From Chitinophaga pinensis (lineage in GTDB: Bacteria > Bacteroidota > Bacteroidia > UKL13-3): a stretch of 5,273 nt of DNA. The translations under genes and the position numbers were made by a program. This document shows positions 1-5,273 of the stretch, one piece after another (the stretch's first letter is position 1; each line of letters opens with the position of its first letter). The stretch lies in NCBI GenBank assembly GCA_945876985.1, contig CAMCQX010000138.1, positions 1-5,273 of the forward strand, in the 5' to 3' direction. The notes under the pieces are model-generated. The model saw only the letters and a list, made by a program, of their open reading frames with translations, did no database searches and was not told where the DNA came from.

Positions 1-1
1 A

Positions 2-172
2 AAGTACAGTGAAGATTTTATTTTTAGTATTGAACAACGGAGTGTTTATCAAAATAACAAAGGATTGGTTTACTATAAAAGTAAAAACATAGAAACACAA
101 ACTGACCAAAATGGAAAAGAAAGTAAATCAGGTTTTGATATTACTCAAAAGTTAATTGGAGTGATGGAATAG
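2..172 (+). CDS. 3' end of an unrecognised protein-coding gene (partial, 56 codons)
   Basis: An open frame enters from the left edge and ends at a TAG at 170-172. It has no usable start inside the window, because its only in-frame ATG lies two codons before the stop, so this is the C-terminal tail of a longer gene. The 56 visible residues are hydrophilic and rich in Lys, Asn, Gln, Ser and Glu. They begin KYSEDFIFSIEQRSVYQNNK and end ITQKLIGVME. There is no membrane segment, cysteine cluster or motif that I recognise. Codon choice (AAA, GAA, ATT, TTA) resembles that of the other genes here, which supports real coding. The gene converges on the formate dehydrogenase operon and ends 175 bases from it, so it is not part of that unit. 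The function cannot be told from this fragment. Confidence 0.6.
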   Translation, partial: KYSEDFIFSIEQRSVYQNNKGLVYYKSKNIETQTDQNGKESKSGFDITQKLIGVME

Positions 173-206
173 TTGTTTCAATAAAATAAAAATATTAAAA
201 GTTTGG

Positions 207-283
207 TTGTCATTTCGAGCACGCCAAAGCGTGAGTGGCAATTTTTATAAGCAAATAGATTGCTTCGTACCTCGTAATGACGA
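207..283. repeat. Three-armed palindromic intergenic repeat (REP/MITE-like)
   Basis: The outer arms GTCATTTCGAG (209-219) and CTCGTAATGAC (271-281) pair at 10 of 11 positions, with one T-T mismatch. The pairing extends to 207/283 through one wobble. Inside lie two separate hairpins. One is CACGC/GCGTG (220-224 and 229-233) with a CAAA loop. The other is AAGCAA/TTGCTT (249-254 and 260-265) with a 5-base loop. The whole can therefore fold as a three-way junction. From memory, sequences of the form GTCATTTCGAG...CTCGnAATGAC are scattered between genes in many Bacteroidota. I infer that this is one such dispersed non-coding copy, not a gene. It sits between two convergent genes and could also stop or stabilise transcripts arriving from either side, but no clean U-tract follows it on either strand. 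Confidence 0.7.
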
Positions 284-299
284 ACAAAAATATTATCGC

Positions 300-350
300 T
301 ATCAACTGACAACTATCAACTGACAACTATTAACTGACAACCATCAACTA
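300..350. repeat. 14-bp tandem repeat, three full units plus a partial one
   Basis: The unit TATCAACTGACAAC occurs at 300-313 and again, identically, at 314-327. It recurs with one change (TATTAACTGACAAC) at 328-341. A partial fourth unit, CATCAACTA, covers 342-350. Its last three bases, read on the minus strand, are the TAG stop codon of the formate dehydrogenase gene. Read on the minus strand the array is a run of GTTGTCAGTTGATA. I recall similar CTGACAACT-type strings from intergenic regions of Flavobacteriia. There is no sign of a CRISPR array, since the units are contiguous and have no spacers. Confidence 0.8.
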
Positions 351-3062
351 AACCTTATATTTTCCTTTACTTTTTCTAATATTAACTGATACAATTTTAT
401 ACTCAGGGCACATTGCTTCGCTATCATGTTCATCGCTGGTAATGATGTTAAGCATTACTTCAGGAAAATGGAAGGTTGTACTCAAAATTCCTTGTTTTAC
501 TTCATCGGTTATACGTGCTTTTACATCTACTTTTCCACGAGGCGATTCAATACAAACCATATCGCCATTGGTAATAAAATGTTTTTCTGCATCTAAAGGA
601 TGAATCATCACCACATCTTCAGTCAATATTTTTACATTGCCCGTTCTTCTGGTCATAGTACCCGAATTATAATGTTCTAATTCGCGGTTTGTAGTAATAA
701 TATAAGGATATTCTTTTTCGTATTTGGTAATTTCTTTACTTTCTGTCCAATCAAAATAATGGAATTTTCCTTTGCCTCTTTGAAACTCTTCCAAATGCAA
801 AATTTCTGTATCAGTTCCATCTTTTTTAACAGGCCATTGTTTTCCATTATCACCTAATTCATCCCATTTTACACCAGCAAAAAACGGGACTATTTGTGAA
901 ATTTCTTCCAACATGGTATCGGCATCATAAGGTGCTTGATCATAACCCATTTTATTCATTATTTCTACTAATATTTGCCCATCTGATTTTGTACCTGGTA
1001 ATGGCTCTACCACTTTTTGAACTTTTTGAATCCTACGCTCGGCATTGGTATAAGTTCCACTTTTTTCTAAAAATGAAGCACCGGGTAAAATTACTGTTGC
1101 ATATTTAGCTGTTTCTGTAAAAAATAATTCTTGTACTACCAATAGTTCTAAGTTTTCCATAGCAGCAATCACCTTATTAGTATTAGGATCTGTTTGAACC
1201 ACATCTTCGCCCATTAGCCAAAGGGCTTTTAGTTTTCCATCAATAGAAGCATCAAACATTTCAGGAATTTTCAAACCTTTTCCAAAAGGTATTTTTCTTC
1301 CATAAAATGCTTCATATTGTTTATTAATTTCTGGGTCATAAGCATTCATGTAACCAGCTCCTTGATGTGGCTGACAACCCATATCAGCTGCTCCTTGCAC
1401 GTTGTTTTGACCACGTAATGGATTTACTCCAACTCCTCTTCTACCTATGTTTCCTGTAATCATTGCTAAATCAGAAATTAGCATTACTGTAAACGAACCT
1501 TGTGTATGTTCTGTAACTCCTAATCCATGGAACGACATGGCATTTGGAGCTTTTGCATATGCCAATGAAGCAGCTTTAACTTGCATTTTGTCAACACCAG
1601 TTATTTTCGACATTTCATCCATGTCGAGTTTTAAAATCTGCTCACAAAAATCTTGGTATCCTTCTGTTCTATTATCTATAAATTCTTTATCGGCCGCGCC
1701 TTCAGTTATAATATAATATAACATCATATTGATTAAGGCTACATTGGTTCCAGGTTTTAGTTGTAAAAAATGAGTAGCATACTTAGCCATTTCAGTCCTT
1801 CTAGGGTCTATAACTATTGATGTTTTACCTTTCATAGCAAACTGTTTTAGTTTAGCTCCAGTTACTGGATGTGCATCGGTTGGATTTGCACCAATAATCA
1901 TGATACAATCAGTGTGTTTTAAATCAACAACTGAGTTAGTGGCAGCTCCAGTTCCAAACGATCTTTGCATTCCTAAAGCTGTAGGTGAATGACAAACTCG
2001 AGCGCAACAATCAATATTATTAGTTCCAACCACTGCACGAATAAATTTTTGCATTAAGTAATTTTCTTCGTTGGTACACCTAGCCGATGAAATTCCTGCT
2101 ACGGAATCAGGTCCATGTTGTTGGATAATTCCTGTTAATTTTTCAGCAATAAAAGTGTAAGCTTCATCCCAAGTTGCTGGTTCTAATTCTCCATTTCTAC
2201 GAATTAAAGGAGTTGTTATTCTATCAGGATGTTTATAAAATGAAAAGGCAAAACGACCTTTTAAACAAGTGTGACCTTGATTCACTTCAGCATTATATGG
2301 TGCTTGAATTGATTTTACTTTTCCGTTTAAAACCGAAACTTCTAAGTTACAACCCACACCACAATAGGTACAAATGGTTCTGACCTTTTTATCGGCAACA
2401 ATTGATTTTGATTCAAAAACATCGCTAATGGCCGAAGTTGGACAAGCTTGCGCACAAGCACCACAACTTACGCAATCAGAATCGAAAAATGAATTCTCAA
2501 AACTTTTTACAATATGACTGTCAAATCCACGGCCAGCCATGCTTAATACAAATTCTCCTTGCACTTCATCGCAAGCACGCACGCAACGGAAACAGTTAAT
2601 ACATTTACTAAAATCGGAAGTCATGTAAGGATGACTCAAATCTTTTTTTCTGTCTAAATGATTTTTTCCAGCTGGATAACGAACATCGCGCACACCCACT
2701 TTGGCTGCTACTTCTTGCAGTTCACAATTGTTATTTACCTCACAAGTCAAACAGTCTAAAGGATGATCAGTAAGCACCAATTCAACAATGTTTTTTCTAA
2801 GCTTAGTAATTCTATCGCTATGCGTATAAATATATGAGTTTGGAATAACAGGAGTATGACATGAAGCTTGCGCTTTTGCAGGTCCGTTGGCTACTAAAGC
2901 CACATCTACACTACAAACCCTACACGAACCAAAAGGATCTAAATTAGGCGCATCGCAAAGCGTAGGCACAAAATCTTTTCCCAAATGTCTTCGAGTAAAA
3001 CTCAATATGGTTTCACCTTCAATGATTGAATATATTTGATCGTTTATGTATGCTGTTTTCAT
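348..3062 (-). CDS. fdhF: Formate dehydrogenase, catalytic (alpha) subunit, NAD-linked FdsA-type, cysteine form
   Basis: This is the Mo- or W-bis-MGD subunit that oxidises formate to CO2, and it is probably cytoplasmic. The N-terminus is NuoG-like. A [2Fe-2S] site is formed by C36, C47, C50 and C68. A His-ligated cluster is formed by H100, C104, C107 and C113. Two ferredoxin [4Fe-4S] sites follow: C154/C157/C160/C164 and C197/C200/C203/C207. The molybdopterin core begins with the proximal cluster C231/C234/C238/C266 and the adjacent K268. The metal ligand is C357 in the motif CCARVCH (codon TGT, so not selenocysteine), followed by H358. R550 in GVNPLRGQNN matches the catalytic arginine of formate dehydrogenases. 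The C-terminal dinucleotide-binding domain occupies about 785-895. The length of 904 is well above E. coli FdhF (715) because of the NuoG-like extension, and close to FdsA proteins. The ATG start fits the family N-terminus. The gene lies 36 nt downstream of the diaphorase gene, in one operon. It appears intact. Substrate assignment rests on motifs only. Confidence 0.93.
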   Translation of the reverse strand: MKTAYINDQIYSIIEGETILSFTRRHLGKDFVPTLCDAPNLDPFGSCRVCSVDVALVANGPAKAQASCHTPVIPNSYIYTHSDRITKLRKNIVELVLTDHPLDCLTCEVNNNCELQEVAAKVGVRDVRYPAGKNHLDRKKDLSHPYMTSDFSKCINCFRCVRACDEVQGEFVLSMAGRGFDSHIVKSFENSFFDSDCVSCGACAQACPTSAISDVFESKSIVADKKVRTICTYCGVGCNLEVSVLNGKVKSIQAPYNAEVNQGHTCLKGRFAFSFYKHPDRITTPLIRRNGELEPATWDEAYTFIAEKLTGIIQQHGPDSVAGISSARCTNEENYLMQKFIRAVVGTNNIDCCARVCHSPTALGMQRSFGTGAATNSVVDLKHTDCIMIIGANPTDAHPVTGAKLKQFAMKGKTSIVIDPRRTEMAKYATHFLQLKPGTNVALINMMLYYIITEGAADKEFIDNRTEGYQDFCEQILKLDMDEMSKITGVDKMQVKAASLAYAKAPNAMSFHGLGVTEHTQGSFTVMLISDLAMITGNIGRRGVGVNPLRGQNNVQGAADMGCQPHQGAGYMNAYDPEINKQYEAFYGRKIPFGKGLKIPEMFDASIDGKLKALWLMGEDVVQTDPNTNKVIAAMENLELLVVQELFFTETAKYATVILPGASFLEKSGTYTNAERRIQKVQKVVEPLPGTKSDGQILVEIMNKMGYDQAPYDADTMLEEISQIVPFFAGVKWDELGDNGKQWPVKKDGTDTEILHLEEFQRGKGKFHYFDWTESKEITKYEKEYPYIITTNRELEHYNSGTMTRRTGNVKILTEDVVMIHPLDAEKHFITNGDMVCIESPRGKVDVKARITDEVKQGILSTTFHFPEVMLNIITSDEHDSEAMCPEYKIVSVNIRKSKGKYKV

Positions 3063-3072
3063 AACTAATTTT

Positions 3073-3099
3073 CTGTGTTATCTGTGCAATCTGTGGCTC
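3073..3099. repeat. 9-bp tandem repeat in the intercistronic gap
   Basis: Three contiguous 9-base units share the core CTGTG on the plus strand: CTGTGTTAT (3073-3081), CTGTGCAAT (3082-3090) and CTGTGGCTC (3091-3099). On the coding strand each unit ends in CACAG. The array fills most of the 36-nt gap between the two formate dehydrogenase genes, and its outer base is the G of the upstream gene's TAG stop codon. It occupies the region where a ribosome binding site for the downstream gene would lie. No Shine-Dalgarno sequence is visible, and the bases just before that ATG are AAAATTAGTT. I recall similar TCTGTG...ATCTGTG strings from other Bacteroidota intergenic regions. Confidence 0.65.
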
Positions 3100-4751
3100 T
3101 ATTTTTCAAAATATTCTTCCAATTCTTTTTCAAAATATTTCATGGCATTTTTTATAGGTAATGGCAATCCACCACCTAAGGCGCAAAGCGAACCAATTTC
3201 CATGGTTTCCAATAAATCATTCATCAAATTCAAGTTGATTTTAAGTCCATCATGTTGTGCTTTTTCTACCAATTCATAACCGCGAGTAGCACCCAAACGG
3301 CAAGGGAAACATTTACCACAACTTTCGTGAGCAGTAAACTTAAACAAATGTTCAATGTATTTTATCAATGGAAAATCTTGAGGAATGCAAACCACCGAAG
3401 CATGTCCTAACAAAAATCCTTCTTTGGCAAATGAATCAAAATCGACAGAAAGATTTTCAATTTTACTCACAGGCACTAAACCACCAAGTGGACCACCAAT
3501 ATGCATGGCTTTAATAGGTTTGTTAAATCCACCGCCAAGCTGATTGATAACAACCGATAAAGGTGTTCCCATGTCAACTTCATAAATACCAGGATTGTTA
3601 AAATTTCCATCTAAAGAAACCAATTTTGTTCCCGAAGATTTTGGAGTTCCAATAGCCGCATAAGCTTTGCCACCATTTTTAAAAATGAAAGGTAAATTAG
3701 CCAATGTTTCTACATTATTCACCACAGTTGGTTTGTTAAATAAACCTTGCTGAGTAGGGTAGGGCGGCCTTACACGAACTTCTGGTCGTTGTCCTTCAAT
3801 AGATGAAAGCAACGCAGTTTCTTCACCGCAAATATATGCTCCTTGCGCTTTGATTACTTTAAAATCATAATCAAATCCTGAACCTTTTATATTGTTTCCT
3901 AATAAATTTTCTTTTCTTAAATCATTGATGCAATCAGCAATAATATTCACTGATTCTGGATACTCGCCTCTAATATAAACCACACCAAAATTGGCACCAG
4001 TAATATAACCAGCTATCATCATTCCCATGAGCAAAGCATGCGGACGATTTTCCATGATATACCTGTCGGAATAAGCACCAGGATCGCCTTCATCGGCATT
4101 ACAAACAATGTATTTTGTATCTGAAACTACATTTTTGCAAGATTCTAATTTAAATGCCATTGAAAATCCTGCACCACCACGGCCTCGTAATCCTGAATCT
4201 TTTAAATGGCTTAATAATTCATCAGCAGGTTTTGAAATGCAATCGGTAAATATTTTATAATACTCTGAAATTGTTTCGTATTCACTGGTTAATATTGGAG
4301 TTCCAATGCTGCCAACATGATATTTTTCTTTCGAAATAATTTTATTTTCCTTGATGTCTTTAATGGCATCAATGTCATTTCCTGAATAGTTTTGTCCATC
4401 AATATGAAAGGCATTGTTTTCATGACAACGACCCAAACAACACATTTCACCTATTTCATTTTCGGAATAATTTTCAACTAATTTTTTATGTAAACCGTCT
4501 TGAGTTCCTGCAAGCATGCATGCACTGCCGTTACACACATAAACTTTTTTACCTTGGTTTTCGGGTTTTAAAAAATCGTAGAATGATACCGTTCCATATA
4601 CTGTAGATTTACCAATTAAAAATTCTTCTCTGATGCTTTCTAACTTTTCTAAACTAGGACTTCCAGTTTCAGCAGCAGCTATTCCAAGTTCTTCAAATAA
4701 GTTTTTTGACAGCCCTTTTCTTCCTGATAATTCACTTAAATTCTTTGACAT
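3099..4751 (-). CDS. fdsB: NAD-linked formate dehydrogenase diaphorase subunit: fused NuoE/FdsG-like and NuoF/FdsB-like domains
   Basis: This subunit would take electrons from the formate dehydrogenase alpha subunit and reduce NAD+ at FMN. Residues 1 to about 125 form a shortened NuoE-like thioredoxin-fold domain with the full [2Fe-2S] ligand pattern: C73-x4-C78 and C105-x3-C109 (CLGRC). Residues from about 145 are NuoF-like. The FMN/NADH glycine-rich loop is GLRGRGGAGF at 187-196. CNADEGDPGAYSDR spans 217-230, a form typical of hydrogenase and formate dehydrogenase diaphorases. The motif ICGEETALL starts at 307. The [4Fe-4S] ligands are C478, C481 and C484 (ESCGKCFPCR) plus C523 (SLCALGG). 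The protein ends soon after, without the extra ferredoxin domain of HydB-type subunits. No signal peptide or membrane segment is seen. It is first in the operon, and the alpha subunit gene follows after 36 nt. Membership of respiratory complex I or a bidirectional hydrogenase is less likely, because the partner gene is a formate dehydrogenase. Confidence 0.9.
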   Translation of the reverse strand: MSKNLSELSGRKGLSKNLFEELGIAAAETGSPSLEKLESIREEFLIGKSTVYGTVSFYDFLKPENQGKKVYVCNGSACMLAGTQDGLHKKLVENYSENEIGEMCCLGRCHENNAFHIDGQNYSGNDIDAIKDIKENKIISKEKYHVGSIGTPILTSEYETISEYYKIFTDCISKPADELLSHLKDSGLRGRGGAGFSMAFKLESCKNVVSDTKYIVCNADEGDPGAYSDRYIMENRPHALLMGMMIAGYITGANFGVVYIRGEYPESVNIIADCINDLRKENLLGNNIKGSGFDYDFKVIKAQGAYICGEETALLSSIEGQRPEVRVRPPYPTQQGLFNKPTVVNNVETLANLPFIFKNGGKAYAAIGTPKSSGTKLVSLDGNFNNPGIYEVDMGTPLSVVINQLGGGFNKPIKAMHIGGPLGGLVPVSKIENLSVDFDSFAKEGFLLGHASVVCIPQDFPLIKYIEHLFKFTAHESCGKCFPCRLGATRGYELVEKAQHDGLKINLNLMNDLLETMEIGSLCALGGGLPLPIKNAMKYFEKELEEYFEK

Positions 4752-4773
4752 TTATTTTTGTTTTAAAGCATTT

Positions 4774-4795
4774 GTTACTCTTAATAATTAGTAAC
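4774..4795. promoter_or_regulatory. Inverted repeat in the leader of the formate dehydrogenase operon
   Basis: GTTACT (4774-4779) and AGTAAC (4790-4795) form a perfect 6-bp dyad around a 10-base AT-only-but-one spacer. It lies 23-44 bases upstream of the diaphorase start codon, between the candidate -7 box and the gene. It could be an operator half-site pair or a weak leader hairpin. It does not match the FNR/CRP consensus that I know. In DNA this AT-rich, a 6-bp dyad can arise by chance. Confidence 0.25.
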
Positions 4796-4815
4796 TTATA
4801 TATTTTATATAACAA

Positions 4816-4854
4816 CAAATATAATTTTATTTTCAAATTCACATAATCAAAAAA
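4816..4854 (-). promoter_or_regulatory. Candidate Bacteroidota-type promoter for the formate dehydrogenase operon
   Basis: On the minus strand, TATATTTG (4823 down to 4816) matches the Bacteroidota -7 consensus TAnnTTTG at every defined base. The nearest suitable -33 element is TTTTTTG (4854 down to 4848). It is separated from the -7 box by 24 bases, slightly longer than the usual spacing. Transcription would begin near 4805-4812 and leave a leader of roughly 55-60 bases before the ATG at 4751. The bases just before the ATG are A-rich (AAACAAAAATAA), with no Shine-Dalgarno sequence, as is usual in this phylum. AT-rich DNA yields chance matches, so the site is provisional. Confidence 0.45.
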
Positions 4855-4990
4855 TACAGCTTATTCAAGTTGAAAAGAATGCTAAAGTTTTTAATAACTT
4901 TTAGTAGTTTAAATATGGCGACATAGAAACTGTTTTTTAGTCATTTTGTAAAATAAAAAAGAATATAAAAATGATATAGAATTTGATATA

Positions 4991-5040
4991 AAAAAATTGT
5001 AAAAAATTAAAATTGTTGAATCAAACTTAAGTATTCAACA
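4991..5040 (-). terminator. Candidate intrinsic terminator overlapping the 3' end of the small gene
   Basis: Read on the minus strand, TGTTGAAT (5040-5033) and ATTCAACA (5021-5014) form a perfect 8-bp stem with an 11-base loop. It is followed at once by ATTTTAATTTTTT and then a second T-run. The stem lies inside the last codons of the 88-residue gene, and the TAA stop sits in the T-rich tail. The arrangement has the form of a rho-independent terminator, but the stem has few GC pairs. It would separate the small gene from the formate dehydrogenase operon downstream. Confidence 0.45.
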
Positions 5041-5273
5041 CTCTTTTTTAATTGGTAAAAAGGAAGAGTTTTCATTAACTCCTTCACTTGCTCTTCGTCT
5101 ACATCTTTAAATATTAAAACAGCACCATTTTTCGCTTCTCTTAAAAACAAATGCTCTAAAATTCCTTCGGCTTTCCACTTAGCAACTATTTCTTGCTCGT
5201 GTTTTAATATTTCTTGAAAATTACTTGGAATATTATCCATGTCTAATGTTAAAATTACTTCAATTCTGTTCAT
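5007..5273 (-). CDS. Small muconolactone delta-isomerase-like protein (88 aa)
   Basis: This 88-residue frame begins with an ATG formed by the last three bases of the window. Whether it starts there or further upstream cannot be seen, but the length and N-terminus (MNRIEVILTLDMDN) suit the start. It resembles the muconolactone isomerase family of about 90-residue ferredoxin-like-fold proteins. The pattern is an N-terminal beta strand, a Glu/Lys-rich helix with EIVAKWKAEG at 28-37, then HLFLRE, a strand AVLIFKDVD at 51-59, a helix ending in KTLPFYQLK at 68-76 (the family's LPL/LPF position), and a final strand. Characterised members convert muconolactone to 3-oxoadipate enol-lactone. Many relatives in other genomes have no known substrate, and no catechol-pathway gene is visible here. 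It could equally be a YciI- or ABM-like protein. No cysteine or membrane segment is present. It lies on the same strand as the formate dehydrogenase operon, about 255 bases upstream and probably transcribed separately. Confidence 0.6.
   Translation of the reverse strand: MNRIEVILTLDMDNIPSNFQEILKHEQEIVAKWKAEGILEHLFLREAKNGAVLIFKDVDEEQVKELMKTLPFYQLKKSVEYLSLIQQF

Noticed and set aside
300..350. Possible CRISPR array
   Set aside because: The repeats are contiguous 14-mers with no unique spacers, and no cas genes are present. It is a simple tandem repeat.
896..1108. Plus-strand open frame of 70 codons
   Set aside because: It lies antisense within the formate dehydrogenase alpha gene, which is conserved through this region. 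The predicted peptide has no recognisable features, so it is a by-product of the opposite strand.
1447..1716. Plus-strand open frame of 89 codons
   Set aside because: It is antisense to the molybdopterin core of the alpha subunit. No independent promoter or family signature is visible, so I treat it as a shadow frame.
2174..2383. Plus-strand open frame of 69 codons
   Set aside because: It is antisense to the region encoding the Mo-proximal cluster of the alpha subunit and has no sign of selection as a gene.
2973..2996. Twin-arginine-like string TRRHLGK near the N-terminus of the alpha subunit (residues 23-29)
   Set aside because: It lies inside the [2Fe-2S] ferredoxin-like domain, is not followed by a hydrophobic signal segment, and C36 follows directly. 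Export is not supported, and the FMN/NADH partner is cytoplasmic.
3046..3279. Plus-strand open frame of 77 codons spanning the intercistronic gap
   Set aside because: Most of it is antisense to the conserved C-terminus of the diaphorase gene, including part of the [4Fe-4S] region. Its hydrophobic start is just the complement of repeat and coding sequence.
3099..4751. Assignment of the diaphorase gene to respiratory complex I (nuoE/nuoF) or to an electron-bifurcating hydrogenase
   Set aside because: The neighbouring gene encodes a formate dehydrogenase catalytic subunit, no other nuo or hydrogenase genes are present, and the C-terminal ferredoxin domain typical of HydB is missing.
4884..4901. 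Inverted repeat AAAGTT-TTTAAT-AACTTT in the leader region
   Set aside because: The stem is only 6 bp, nearly all AT, and has no proper T-tract downstream on either strand. In DNA of this composition it is likely to be chance.

Overview
The window looks like part of the chromosome of a low-GC Bacteroidota, most likely a flavobacterium. The coding style is AT-rich, start codons are preceded by A-rich stretches rather than Shine-Dalgarno sequences, a perfect TAnnTTTG-type -7 box is present, and the intergenic repeats resemble types I recall from Flavobacteriia genomes. The lineage is inferred from style, not from a database match.

Layout from left to right. (1) Positions 2-172, plus strand: the last 56 codons of an unrecognised gene. 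(2) Positions 173-347: a convergent intergenic gap holding a three-armed palindromic repeat (207-283) and a 14-bp tandem repeat (300-350) that runs into the stop codon of the next gene. (3) Positions 348-3062, minus strand: a 904-residue molybdenum or tungsten formate dehydrogenase catalytic subunit of the NAD-linked (FdsA) architecture, using Cys rather than selenocysteine. (4) A 36-nt intercistronic gap almost filled by a 9-bp tandem repeat. (5) Positions 3099-4751, minus strand: a 550-residue diaphorase subunit in which a NuoE/FdsG-like [2Fe-2S] domain is fused to a NuoF/FdsB-like FMN/NADH/[4Fe-4S] domain. (6) Positions 4752-5006: an AT-rich leader with a candidate promoter and a small dyad. 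(7) Positions 5007-5273, minus strand: an 88-residue muconolactone-isomerase-like small protein whose 3' end overlaps a candidate intrinsic terminator.

Together the two large genes form an operon, transcribed right to left, for a soluble cytoplasmic NAD+-dependent formate dehydrogenase. Formate would be oxidised to CO2 at the Mo-bis-MGD site of the large subunit. Electrons would then pass through its chain of iron-sulfur clusters to the [4Fe-4S]/FMN of the partner subunit and reduce NAD+ there. All cluster ligands and active-site residues expected for this can be seen. No maturation gene (fdhD, fdsC or molybdopterin genes), fdsD or formate transporter lies inside the window.

I do not see a convincing undescribed system. 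The points most worth a second look are the compact two-subunit architecture and the placement of two different short tandem repeats exactly at the stop codons of the two operon genes.
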